IMG/VR virus record: IMGVR_UViG_3300024344_000063
Location: 1 to 34,377 of that record
Reading direction: 5' to 3' (one strand)
Origin: a virus
DNA length: 34,377 nt
A program made the position numbers and the translations under genes. The notes below the pieces were generated by a model, which had not been told where the DNA came from, ran no database searches, and saw only the letters and a list, made by a program, of their open reading frames with translations. Positions 8,261 to 15,231 of this stretch are shown one piece after another; positions within the stretch are counted from its first letter, which is position 1; each line of letters begins with the position of its first letter.

Positions 8261-8571
8261 TATCCCATCTCAACTTTTGACCAATCTCCATTATCTTGAG
8301 AGTTATCTCCTTTTAATTTCTCAAGTAAAGCCATACCTCTCTCATGATACCTTTTAGACTCTACCTCTTCTTTTGCTAACATTCCTGCAGCTATCAAATT
8401 TACTGCAGATGTTAATGAAGCAGAAGGAGAAGTAGGATCTGTTGTTAAGTTTAGTTCAGATAATGCAATACTCGTAGCATCAGTTCTTGCTTGAGTTGTA
8501 GCTGTATCTGCTGCATTATTCACACGCTTGAATACTAACGTTTGAACAGCATCATCTGTTCCTAATACCAT
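8260..8571 (-). CDS. Small helical head-tail connector candidate
   Basis: This 103-residue protein is mostly helical: a Ser/Thr/Ala-rich first half (ATTQARTDATSIALSEL), then SAVNLIAAGMLAKEEVESKRYHERGMALLEKL. Small helical proteins of this size between head and tail genes are often adaptor/connector proteins of the gp6 or gp15 type. The next gene overlaps it by one base. The ATG is preceded at 37 nt by a promoter-like element. The identification is by position and composition only. Confidence 0.45.
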   Translation of the reverse strand: MVLGTDDAVQTLVFKRVNNAADTATTQARTDATSIALSELNLTTDPTSPSASLTSAVNLIAAGMLAKEEVESKRYHERGMALLEKLKGDNSQDNGDWSKVEMG

Positions 8572-8589
8572 GATCCTTTAAATCCAGAA

Positions 8590-8802
8590 ATGATCTATAG
8601 AGAAGTAATGATGAGAATAGGAATGATAGATAATATCTATCATTTTGAAAATCAAGATATTGATCCTATAGAGTTTGAAGATTATAGAGAAGATATGATT
8701 GAATATATAATCAATTATTGTAATAATCGTTTTACACGTTTGATTTGGTTTGATTATAACGAATATGGTTTTGAAGTAGTAGGATTCAATGAACAGGATT
8801 AG
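8590..8802 (+). CDS. Small acidic protein of unknown function, opposite strand
   Basis: A 70-codon plus-strand frame fills a gap with no credible minus-strand gene. The C-terminal part is strongly acidic and aromatic (EFEDYREDMIEYIINYCNNR, then IWFDYNEYGFEVVGF), a protein-like composition. In-frame ATGs at 8608, 8611 and 8620 are alternative starts, and the later ones avoid the divergent promoter element. It ends by overlapping the 3' end of the convergent glycosyltransferase gene by 17 bases. Being one of only two plus-strand genes, it may be expressed on its own, for example during lysogeny. No homology is recognised. Confidence 0.5.
   Translation: MIYREVMMRIGMIDNIYHFENQDIDPIEFEDYREDMIEYIINYCNNRFTRLIWFDYNEYGFEVVGFNEQD
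8601..8608 (-). promoter_or_regulatory. WTACTTCY promoter-like element
   Basis: The coding strand reads TTACTTCT 37 nt upstream of the ATG at 8571, followed by CTATAGAT. It overlaps the first codons of the plus-strand gene, suggesting that gene starts at a later ATG (8608, 8611 or 8620). Confidence 0.45.
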
Positions 8803-9403
8803 ATAGATTTCTTTCTCTCATTCTCAATTCTCTCTTATCAGTTCTGAAATCCTTATTCTCTTTTATGATAATTCCCCCTACTAATTTAGACGAATCCCAT
8901 CCTAGAACTTCTTTATCCATGAAATACATTTGGTTATGTCTATCTCTATATCTTGTGAAAGCAGGATTTAGAATAATTCGTGGAGTAAAAGAATCTCCTC
9001 CTGTTTCTTTACTGTTGAATGTTACACAGAAACCTAAAGCAGTAGGATGTTTTAATATCATCCTTTCTAACTGTCTTTTAAAAAATTCAATACCTAAAGG
9101 AAATTCTAGAACTTCATCAGTATCTAAAATTATAATAACATCACAGTTCATTTTCCCTGCTGTAATCATACATTGATTTCTTGCTTGAGGTTCTAGTAAT
9201 CCTGAATTATGTATTTGAACTGTGTTAGAATAACTATCTATTATATCAGGAGTTTTATCTACTCTATCTTCTCCTTTGAAATCTTTCCATTTACCATAAG
9301 AAACTATAACTGGAAATATTCCATTTGTAGAATCTAACATTCTATCAATTTCTTCTTCACATTGAAAAGCTACAGTTCCTATAGCAAGTTTTCTATCTGC
9401 CAA
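8786..9403 (-). CDS. Family 2-like glycosyltransferase
   Basis: This 205-residue protein has a GT-A/GT2-like pattern: N-terminal strand LAIGTVAFQCEEEIDRML, then NSGLLEPQARNQCMITAG, and the metal/nucleotide-sugar motif IIILDTDEVLEF near residue 95. It likely transfers a sugar from a nucleotide donor, perhaps to a virion protein or the host surface. It is shorter than most GT2 enzymes, and the C-terminal acceptor part is small. The start is TTG, supported by an in-frame stop just upstream and an AAGGAG Shine-Dalgarno about 12 nt away. It sits among head-tail genes, suggesting virion glycosylation. Confidence 0.65.
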   Translation of the reverse strand: MADRKLAIGTVAFQCEEEIDRMLDSTNGIFPVIVSYGKWKDFKGEDRVDKTPDIIDSYSNTVQIHNSGLLEPQARNQCMITAGKMNCDVIIILDTDEVLEFPLGIEFFKRQLERMILKHPTALGFCVTFNSKETGGDSFTPRIILNPAFTRYRDRHNQMYFMDKEVLGWDSSKLVGGIIIKENKDFRTDKRELRMRERNLSNPVH

Positions 9404-9439
9404 TAAACTAAATCTTCTCCTTCAAGTTTCTGTTTCTTT

Positions 9440-9678
9440 TTATTCTTCGTGGCAATCACATCCACAAGATTGAGAAGTAGAATGAGTGATCCAACATGAG
9501 GAACATGAGAACCATTTATGAGATTCTATTTTACTAACACCTGAATTTTTTTTAAAAGTTTAGCAGCTCCATCTCTGTTTACTAATCCTGTATTCATTCC
9601 AATACCAAAGACTACAGAAACTTCTGCATATTCATCAAGAGATAGATTAGGAGATATTGTTTTAGTTTTAGCTTTCAT
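9440..9678 (-). CDS. Putative -1 frameshift fusion carrying a zinc ribbon
   Basis: If ribosomes slip back one base on the run of eight A residues (9546-9553, codons TTA AAA AAA), the 50-codon frame below continues as NSGVSKIESHKWFSCSSCWI and ends in a CGCDCHEE tail, giving 79 residues. The extension has CxxC plus CxCxC, a plausible zinc site, and has no start codon of its own. The alternative is a homopolymer error, or one base missing, in which case this is one continuous gene. Function is unknown. It starts in an ATGA overlap with the metallopeptidase-like gene. Confidence 0.45.
9526..9678 (-). CDS. Small protein of unknown function (unshifted form)
   Basis: This is a 50-codon ATG frame, MKAKTKTISPNLSLDEYAEV, then SVVFGIGMNTG and a basic end (KLLKKIQVLVK). 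The ATG overlaps the stop of the upstream HExxH gene (ATGA), which indicates translational coupling and supports it as a real gene. The gap from 9404 to 9674 has otherwise no gene apart from the zinc-ribbon frame that this one may enter by slippage. No function is recognised. Confidence 0.5.
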   Translation of the reverse strand: MKAKTKTISPNLSLDEYAEVSVVFGIGMNTGLVNRDGAAKLLKKIQVLVK

Positions 9679-10163
9679 AATAACTCTCTAATGTCTATGA
9701 TAGTAATGGGAAGTTTTAACCATGAACCAATAGTATGAAACCAAAAAGTAAATTTTCCTTTTCTATTATCTCTATCATGAACTTCAGAAACGTGCCTTCC
9801 TCCAACACTTCCAAATTTCATGTATAGAGCTTCATGAGCAAACTCATGCCCTATTCTATCAGCGTTTTCTCTGAATCTAAATCCTAAAGCATTTAATCTT
9901 GAATCATGTAAAAATAATCTAACGTGATAATGCCCTGCTACTCCTGATGTAATCTTAGAATTTAATTTAGTTCCTGATGTTGATCTTAGATGTTGAAAGT
10001 AGGAAAGATTAGTATCAGCAGTAGAATGAATCTCTATTGTAACTTTATCCAAGAACTCTAAAGTTCTCTGCATGTCAAAATTATACATTCTATACAGGAT
10101 TGAAACTATCAGCCATTTGTAACGCTGTTCAGATATTCTTTTAGTATGAAATATGATAGGCAT
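9675..10163 (-). CDS. HExxH zinc metallopeptidase-like protein
   Basis: The protein contains RIGHEFAHEALYMKFG, a clear HExxH zinc-binding/catalytic motif (HEFAH), followed 12-20 residues later by H and E residues (GGRHVSEVHD) that could supply the third ligand. I place the start at ATG 10163 (162 residues), because a promoter-like element lies exactly 35 nt upstream and the longer TTG form (10238) would overlap the previous gene by 41 nt. It follows two membrane proteins, so a role in opening the host S-layer at egress is possible. A virion or housekeeping protease is equally compatible. Confidence 0.6.
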   Translation of the reverse strand: MPIIFHTKRISEQRYKWLIVSILYRMYNFDMQRTLEFLDKVTIEIHSTADTNLSYFQHLRSTSGTKLNSKITSGVAGHYHVRLFLHDSRLNALGFRFRENADRIGHEFAHEALYMKFGSVGGRHVSEVHDRDNRKGKFTFWFHTIGSWLKLPITIIDIRELL

Positions 10164-10190
10164 AAATGAAAATAAAAATAAAAAAGAAAG

Positions 10191-10198
10191 AGAAGTAT
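10191..10198 (-). promoter_or_regulatory. WTACTTCY promoter-like element
   Basis: The coding strand reads ATACTTCT 35 nt upstream of the ATG at 10163, followed by a T-rich tract. It supports the shorter start of the HExxH gene. Confidence 0.45.
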
Positions 10199-10407
10199 TA
10201 GTTATTCTTAACAGTTCTTCCCAATCCAAAAATAGCAAGAGCAGCTCCTACTCCCATTACTAGGAGAGTTTTAGCTTCTTTCACTATTTCGATTACAAGA
10301 TCATCTTCAAACCCTGCAGTTACTACATAAGATCCAACAATTCCAATAGTTCCAACAATTAACGAAACTGCTAGAATCAACTGAATGGATTCTCTATCGA
10401 ACTTCAT
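10198..10407 (-). CDS. Two-span small membrane protein, holin-like
   Basis: This 69-residue protein has two hydrophobic helices, about residues 9-30 (IQLILAVSLIVGTIGIVGSY) and 46-64 (LLVMGVGAALAIFGLG), separated by an acidic loop and ending in a short basic tail. Size and two-helix layout are those of class II holins, but many unrelated viral membrane proteins look the same. It sits between another small membrane protein and the HExxH peptidase-like gene, which together could form an egress cassette. ATG start, no clear Shine-Dalgarno. Confidence 0.45.
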   Translation of the reverse strand: MKFDRESIQLILAVSLIVGTIGIVGSYVVTAGFEDDLVIEIVKEAKTLLVMGVGAALAIFGLGRTVKNN

Positions 10408-10439
10408 AAATCTATCAGTAGAATTTAGATAATAGAGAA

Positions 10440-10691
10440 CTAATCCTCTGATAGAATTTCATCAATAACTGTTTCAATCTCTTCAGTATCAGTTTCAGGA
10501 TGATCTCTTTTTGTTTGATTTAATTCCATTTTAACAAACAAAGTGAAAGCTTTTTCTAATCTCCATAAACGTTTACACGCATTATCTTGAGTAGATTTAA
10601 TTTTCTTTAACCATGTAGCAAATCCTCCTACTGCTCCTAATACAATAAGAATTAAAATTTCAGTAACCAAAGTATCAAAGATTGTTTCCAT
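10440..10691 (-). CDS. Single-span membrane protein with cytoplasmic tail
   Basis: This 83-residue protein has an N-terminal hydrophobic helix (residues about 8-27, TEILILIVLGAVGGFATWL), a basic stretch KKIKSTQ, then a charged helical tail ending in acidic residues (TEEIETVIDEILSED). The layout resembles one-span phage holins of the phage_holin_4/HP1 kind and some tail-associated membrane proteins. A promoter-like element lies 37 nt upstream of the ATG. Function is inferred only from its neighbours. Confidence 0.45.
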   Translation of the reverse strand: METIFDTLVTEILILIVLGAVGGFATWLKKIKSTQDNACKRLWRLEKAFTLFVKMELNQTKRDHPETDTEEIETVIDEILSED

Positions 10692-10720
10692 GTTTAAAAT
10701 AATAAAAAAAGGGAATGATT

Positions 10721-10728
10721 AGAAGTAT
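10721..10728 (-). promoter_or_regulatory. WTACTTCY promoter-like element
   Basis: The coding strand reads ATACTTCT 37 nt upstream of the ATG at 10691. It lies between the capsid gene stop side and the membrane protein pair, which would give those genes their own transcript. Confidence 0.45.
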
Positions 10729-10749
10729 TTACTAATACTATGTTATTTC

Positions 10750-12657
10750 CTAATCAGATGAGGAACTAATCCAAATGATAGAGTTATCATCATAAGATGA
10801 TGCTCCTGTTCTATGAGAGAAACCTACTTTCTTTGCAAATTCATCTGCATCTGAAGTGATTTCAATTTTCATTTTTCTCTTAGAACCAACTGCAAATGAA
10901 TGATTCTTTACACAAACAATTCCACGATATTGAGTGTTTGTTTGAGTTGTAGTTTCATTAACAGCATTACATTCTACTAGCTGAACACCATACAATCTTT
11001 CAATCTTTCCAGATTTAGCGATTGTTGCATCTCCTTGCTGAACAAGTGTACTAAGATCAGAATCTGTTAAGAGTTCTTTGTATTGTCTTGGATGCAAAAA
11101 TGCCACTAATCTATCTACAGGGAAACCTCTAGTAGTTAGTTGTTCTCTTGCATAAGCAATACTTTTATGATCAAATACGATTGCATCAACATCATCAGAA
11201 GTAATAACTACTTGAGTATCGCCTCTAATCCATTTCAAAGGAGTTGCTGCTTGTGCTGCAGTATCTAATACGAGTGTAGCAATATCATCAAGGTATCTAG
11301 TTCTTGCTGTTGCTGTAATGTAAGCAAATAAATCAGCAGGAGTATCTTCCATATCTGAATAATCTACAACTTGTACGAAACCTTTCACAGTATCTGCTGT
11401 AACACTAAAAGGAGTTACAGTATGAGTAGTAGCTGATGTAGCTGCTCCTTCTGTGATTGTTGCACTTGCAGGAGTGTCACCTTTAAGCCATTTAGCAGCA
11501 TCAGAACCATTTTTGATATCCTTATATTTTACAAATGGGATAACATTAACATCAGTAAGTCCTTCAGGAATTATATCGATTCCATTAACTACGTCTAAAT
11601 CAGATTGACCTGATGCGTAAGATAATGCTTCGGTAATTTTCGTAGAAGCTTTTCCTAATGCTTTAGCTCCAGTATTAACCTCATATTTGAAGAATCCATA
11701 TTTCTCCATAGCGTTCCAACCTTTTTTAGTTAAGGCGAGGATATCGTCATTAGTGAATGAATCTCCTTCAGGGCTAATCTGTGCTATTCTATAGTTCTCT
11801 TCTGCTTTTTCTTTCTTTGAAAGTTCTGAAATTGCTTCGCCTACAGTAGATTTTACTGAGGAAAGAATATCAGTTTTAAAAGAAGCTGCATCAAAGGTAG
11901 CTTTCTCTTGTGGTGTATTTTCAACGGGTTTGACTACTTGAACATTTTGAGGAGCTTCTTGAGGAGCTGTATCTTGTGGAACACATTTTCCATCAACATC
12001 TTTCTGTCCTTCAGGACATTCAACTTCTTTTGCTGCAGGAGTTTGCACTTCAGGAGCATCAGTTGTTTCTTCTCTCTTTGTTGTAGTAGTTGTAACTGTA
12101 GATTCCTCTACGTTACTTTCGTTTTCGATAGTCATAGAGGAACTTGTAGAGTTTTCATTAACGGAAGTAATTTCTATATCATCAGGACAGGACTCTTCTA
12201 TCTGAGTAACCTTAACTCCCAATGATTCAATTACATTAACTGTAGATTCAGGAATCCCTGCTACTTCTACAATAGATAATTCTTCAAAGTTTAATTCTTG
12301 TGGAGCGATATAACAGTTCTTTGATTGATCGCAAACTTCTTGCTGAACTCCTACCTTTGCTCCAATACTTACAAACAGTTTTCTATTTCTAACATGAGCT
12401 GCTGCTTCTTGATTTGTAATTACAGCCTTGTAGTTTAATTGCATTAAATCCTTATCATAACTAAATACAGCTTCTCCAATATTGGTAGATGCTCCTCCAT
12501 GCTCCCATCTAAGAGGAACTACTTTTCCATCTGCTCTTTCTAATTGAGAAGGAAAGTAAAAATTATTATTTCTTGAAATTCTAGGAGTTAAAGCTAAACC
12601 TCCTATCTTAGTTCCTGATTCATTTGCTTGAGCAAAAGATTCGAGGATTAGCTTCAT
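10750..12657 (-). CDS. Prohead protease-scaffold-major capsid protein fusion
   Basis: This 635-residue polyprotein has three parts. Residues 1-160 match a prohead serine protease: His53 in LRWEHGG and Ser97 in LFVSIGAKV give an HK97-like His/Ser pair, followed by FEELSIVEVAGIPEST. Residues about 165-295 are low-complexity, Thr/Glu/Gln/Pro-rich and then helical, like a scaffold (delta) domain. Residues about 300-635 have an HK97-fold capsid pattern (VIPFVKYKDIKNG, TVKGFVQVVDYSDMEDTP, LVAFLHPRQYKEL). Fusion implies self-cleavage during maturation. It has its own promoter-like element 35 nt upstream and follows the Mu-F-like gene. Confidence 0.85.
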   Translation of the reverse strand: MKLILESFAQANESGTKIGGLALTPRISRNNNFYFPSQLERADGKVVPLRWEHGGASTNIGEAVFSYDKDLMQLNYKAVITNQEAAAHVRNRKLFVSIGAKVGVQQEVCDQSKNCYIAPQELNFEELSIVEVAGIPESTVNVIESLGVKVTQIEESCPDDIEITSVNENSTSSSMTIENESNVEESTVTTTTTKREETTDAPEVQTPAAKEVECPEGQKDVDGKCVPQDTAPQEAPQNVQVVKPVENTPQEKATFDAASFKTDILSSVKSTVGEAISELSKKEKAEENYRIAQISPEGDSFTNDDILALTKKGWNAMEKYGFFKYEVNTGAKALGKASTKITEALSYASGQSDLDVVNGIDIIPEGLTDVNVIPFVKYKDIKNGSDAAKWLKGDTPASATITEGAATSATTHTVTPFSVTADTVKGFVQVVDYSDMEDTPADLFAYITATARTRYLDDIATLVLDTAAQAATPLKWIRGDTQVVITSDDVDAIVFDHKSIAYAREQLTTRGFPVDRLVAFLHPRQYKELLTDSDLSTLVQQGDATIAKSGKIERLYGVQLVECNAVNETTTQTNTQYRGIVCVKNHSFAVGSKRKMKIEITSDADEFAKKVGFSHRTGASSYDDNSIIWISSSSD

Positions 12658-12684
12658 GAACCTTTTAAGTTCAAGAGTATCAAA

Positions 12685-12692
12685 GGAAGTAA
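12685..12692 (-). promoter_or_regulatory. WTACTTCY promoter-like element of the capsid gene
   Basis: The coding strand reads TTACTTCC 35 nt upstream of the capsid-fusion ATG, which would give this abundant protein a separate transcript. Confidence 0.5.
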
Positions 12693-12693
12693 T

Positions 12694-12797
12694 GGCAGTA
12701 TCAGGAAAGAGTAATGCCTTTTCTCTGATTCCTACTCAGATACCCGTACTCTGATGAGTTAAAGCCTTGAAACTTTCACTCGGCATTATCAGGAAAG
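12694..12797 (-). repeat. Structured spacer with a 16-bp direct repeat before the capsid gene
   Basis: Bases 12694-12709 and 12782-12797 are the same 16-mer (ggcaKtatcaggaaag) with one mismatch. In addition taatgcc (12712-12718) and ggcatta (12782-12788) are inverted and could close a stem around an inner ACTCAGA/TCTGATGAG partial hairpin. The spacer 12658-12815 holds no reading frame worth naming and is richer in G+C than its surroundings. It could be the 3' end/terminator of the Mu-F-like transcript, a regulatory leader, or a small RNA. Confidence 0.45.
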
Positions 12798-12815
12798 GGG
12801 GTAACTGCTATTTTT

Positions 12816-13544
12816 TTATCCTGAAATTGCTTTACCTTTCTTGACTTCTAAATATCTACATCTGCAGTTATGATGAACGGGAATTTCAGGCTTTGAAGGA
12901 TCATCAAAAGCAAACTGTTTTCCATCTAAAGGAGAACAGATAGGACATACCCTTTCATCCTTGCGTGTAGTAAACTCTAGTCTAATTTCTTCCAAATCAG
13001 TTAAAGTTCCTTTAATTTTATTTGTAGATAATACTGATTGAGCTAATCTACTCTGTTGATTCATTGTGTTTAGTGCTGCATTGTTTGTAGATTTTGTAAC
13101 CAAATCAGAAACCATAGATTTGATAAAGTTACCCAATAAACTAATTCCAAATTCTCTAACTTCAGCAGCATTAACAGTTCCCCAAAATCTATCTTTAAAT
13201 TCAGTTCTCAGTTCTTCCATCTTTGAGATATCTTCTGTAGATAATGGAGTATGTAGTTTATTCACTTTGAAAGCGTAATCTCTGCCATTTAGGTAGGTAG
13301 ATTCAACATAACTATCTATCAATTCATTAACTGAAAACTCAAACTCATCTTTGATATCAATATCTTGAACTCCTTTCTTCTTCATTGTTTTGATTCTACT
13401 AGCAATCCTTCCAAGTTTAGATTCTAATTCTGATTGTTTTAAATCAGAGAATTTAGTAGTTCTAGTTCTTGCTAAATCTGCTTTCTCTGTAATTAAAAAC
13501 TCTAGAACTTTGTTAAGATTGTTTTTAGTTCTATAAGGTTTCAT
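12816..13544 (-). CDS. Mu gpF/SPP1 gp7-like head morphogenesis protein
   Basis: This 242-residue protein ends with the hallmark of the Mu-F family: RVCPICSPLDGKQFAFDDP and then IPVHHNCRCRYLEV, near residues 198-235. The first 190 residues are helical and basic. Members of this family are encoded next to the portal and are minor head proteins needed for assembly or DNA ejection. The cysteine/histidine cluster probably binds a metal. The ATG overlaps the stop of a tiny zinc-ribbon frame (ATGA). No C-terminal toxin or nuclease domain is fused, as sometimes occurs in this family. Confidence 0.85.
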   Translation of the reverse strand: MKPYRTKNNLNKVLEFLITEKADLARTRTTKFSDLKQSELESKLGRIASRIKTMKKKGVQDIDIKDEFEFSVNELIDSYVESTYLNGRDYAFKVNKLHTPLSTEDISKMEELRTEFKDRFWGTVNAAEVREFGISLLGNFIKSMVSDLVTKSTNNAALNTMNQQSRLAQSVLSTNKIKGTLTDLEEIRLEFTTRKDERVCPICSPLDGKQFAFDDPSKPEIPVHHNCRCRYLEVKKGKAISG

Positions 13545-13627
13545 TTCTTAGAACATTCTCCATTTTTCTGATGTTTTGTAATAATATACCATTGACCTTT
13601 TAATCCACAATATCCACAAGAGGACAT
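13541..13627 (-). CDS. Tiny zinc-ribbon protein between portal and Mu-F-like genes
   Basis: This 28-codon frame starts at ATG, MSSCGYCGLKGQWYIITK, and ends HQKNGECSKK. The CGYC pair followed by H and C is a plausible CCHC zinc site. Its stop overlaps the Mu-F ATG (ATGA), indicating coupling. The same frame is open upstream to the portal's final AAA AAA codons, so a -1 slip there could instead append it to the portal. The size is below the range of gene finders, but the composition and overlap favour a real product. Confidence 0.45.
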   Translation of the reverse strand: MSSCGYCGLKGQWYIITKHQKNGECSKK

Positions 13628-13653
13628 AAATTGTTGATCCCCTCTAACTTTCT

Positions 13654-14898
13654 TTATTTTTTGGTAAGCCATTCAGAAATATTCCTATAAGCTTCAGTTT
13701 GTGGATTATCTGTATCTTCTGTTAAATCTGCTCCTCTCTTCTTTAGAATATTTCTATAATCATCTCTTGAAATTACTCCTGCTAGATAAGCATCCTTTGC
13801 ATCTACAATAGATACAGCATTTACTTCAGGCTCTTCAATGGTAATTTCTAATTCTAATTTGTTTAAAGCATCTGCAGATTCATATCCGTTAAGTTGTAAC
13901 AATGGGAAGCATAATTCCATTTTATATTTCCATAAAACATATCTTCTCAAAGCCTTAACCTTTCTAGCAATTACACTATCAGTAGTTTCTGATGATGCTC
14001 TTGCAGTAAACTCAGCAGAGAATATTTGAGGAGAAAATTGTGTAGATAAATCAGCCATCATATCAAGATGTTCTGTAAAGTCTTTGAATTTGGCTTGAGG
14101 ATTTACTTCATGAATATCCTTAGTAAAGGCTCTATCAGTAAATATTTTCTCTCCTCTTTTACGTTCCTTGAATTTCTGTTTCATCTTCTTTAAGAAATCC
14201 TTAGATGCTCCTTCAAAGGTATAGACTTCTTGAGGTTCTGCATAATTGTTAAAGATAGATTTCATATTATCTTCAATCTCCCACATGGCTTCAATAGGAG
14301 CTTGTAACACTCTATCATATCCTGTGTTTAATTCTCTAGGAGCTAACAAAGGATAAGCAAGAGGTTTAGCCCATTTCTCTCTAGTAACTGGATTTAATTG
14401 TAGATTGATTACTTTACCTGTTCGTAAATCAATAGGATCATGTCCTTCTATTTTTTGAACATATTTCAAAACATTACCAAACTTATCTCTATCTTTATCA
14501 GCTACAGTTCTCACATCTATTTCATCAATTCCTGCAAGAGGATTATCTGATTCTGAATACTTTTCCATAAAAGATTCTCCACATGATAACATTGTAGTAA
14601 CTGCTCCTTTGAATTTCATGTGAGAGTTTGTATTCTCATTAAAATCTTCAATTAGTTTAGTAGCGTTTTCATCTTTACAATTAATTACAAAGTCTAAACC
14701 CATGATTAATTCAGAGTAAGAATCTACTGCTAATTTGATTCTAGGATCATGTTGATAATAGTAAATACATTTCTCAAAAGAAACTACAGGCTCTTCTATA
14801 TTCCATTCAGAGTTTCCTCCTACCTCTACTTTCCCTTCCTCTACTTTGAAGATTCTACTTAGAGATTCTCTGATTTTCAATCTTTCTCTCCATGACAT
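13654..14898 (-). CDS. Portal protein
   Basis: This 414-residue protein has portal features: an N-terminal region with RLKIRESLSRIF, the YYQHDPRIKLAVDSYSELI segment (the usual 'VxxavdxiaxxvxxL' helix), the PLAYPLLAPRELNTGYDRVL block, a DNMKSIFNNYAEP linker, and the C-terminal EFTARASSETTDSVIARKVKALRRYVL helix. It forms the ring through which DNA is packaged and ejected. It lies between the terminase block and the Mu-F-like gene as expected. Its ATG lies inside the end of a tiny zinc-ribbon frame. Length is typical or slightly short. Confidence 0.85.
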   Translation of the reverse strand: MSWRERLKIRESLSRIFKVEEGKVEVGGNSEWNIEEPVVSFEKCIYYYQHDPRIKLAVDSYSELIMGLDFVINCKDENATKLIEDFNENTNSHMKFKGAVTTMLSCGESFMEKYSESDNPLAGIDEIDVRTVADKDRDKFGNVLKYVQKIEGHDPIDLRTGKVINLQLNPVTREKWAKPLAYPLLAPRELNTGYDRVLQAPIEAMWEIEDNMKSIFNNYAEPQEVYTFEGASKDFLKKMKQKFKERKRGEKIFTDRAFTKDIHEVNPQAKFKDFTEHLDMMADLSTQFSPQIFSAEFTARASSETTDSVIARKVKALRRYVLWKYKMELCFPLLQLNGYESADALNKLELEITIEEPEVNAVSIVDAKDAYLAGVISRDDYRNILKKRGADLTEDTDNPQTEAYRNISEWLTKK

Positions 14899-14966
14899 TC
14901 ACATTTACAAGTGAAAATATTACATCCTGCTCTGATGAATTTAATTGGAGTACAATACTTACACAT
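14877..14966 (-). CDS. Tiny zinc-ribbon protein overlapping the portal start
   Basis: This 29-codon ATG frame reads MCKYCTPIKFIRAGCNIFTC and then KCECHGEKD, with seven zinc-ligand-like residues (CxxC, C, CxCxCH). It starts within the last codons of the upstream 90-residue gene and ends 22 bases into the portal gene in another frame, so it is doubly overlapped. This resembles the other short cysteine-rich frames of this genome. The ligand density is unlikely by chance in A+T-rich DNA, but expression is unproven. Confidence 0.45.
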   Translation of the reverse strand: MCKYCTPIKFIRAGCNIFTCKCECHGEKD

Positions 14967-15231
14967 CAGGATCAGTTCTCCCCATTAATCCTTCAGCTTC
15001 TGCTTGTGTTAGTTTTACAAGATGTTCTTCATAGACTTGAAAAGTATAAGTTCTGATTGCTACTTTTCCTGCTTGATAAGTTGATGTAACTGAATGAGCT
15101 GCAATAATTCCTAATCTCATAGCAGCCTGAATTTCTGCAAATGAAACTTCTACATTATCTGCTTCATAAGCTACAGGATCAAATTTAATATTCTGAACCT
15201 TTTCATCTTTTTTTTTAGAGAAATCAAACAT
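14959..15231 (-). CDS. Hypothetical protein with MFD-K-KDEK start
   Basis: This 90-residue protein begins MFDFSKKKDEKVQN, has a central helix (SFAEIQAAMRLGIIAAHS) and a strand-rich region AGKVAIRTYTFQVYEEH, then LTQAEAEGLMGRTDPDV. The first eleven residues resemble those of the 82-residue protein encoded two genes upstream (MFDLRKSKDEK), suggesting a shared docking peptide. It lies between an Ig-like gene and the portal. The start overlaps the previous stop. Role unknown; a minor head component is plausible. Confidence 0.5.
   Translation of the reverse strand: MFDFSKKKDEKVQNIKFDPVAYEADNVEVSFAEIQAAMRLGIIAAHSVTSTYQAGKVAIRTYTFQVYEEHLVKLTQAEAEGLMGRTDPDV

Noticed and set aside
11908-12225. Plus-strand cysteine/phenylalanine-rich frame opposite the capsid scaffold region
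   Set aside because: The Cys/Phe/Ser-rich content is the reverse complement of Glu/Gln/Thr-rich low-complexity coding sequence, a shadow.
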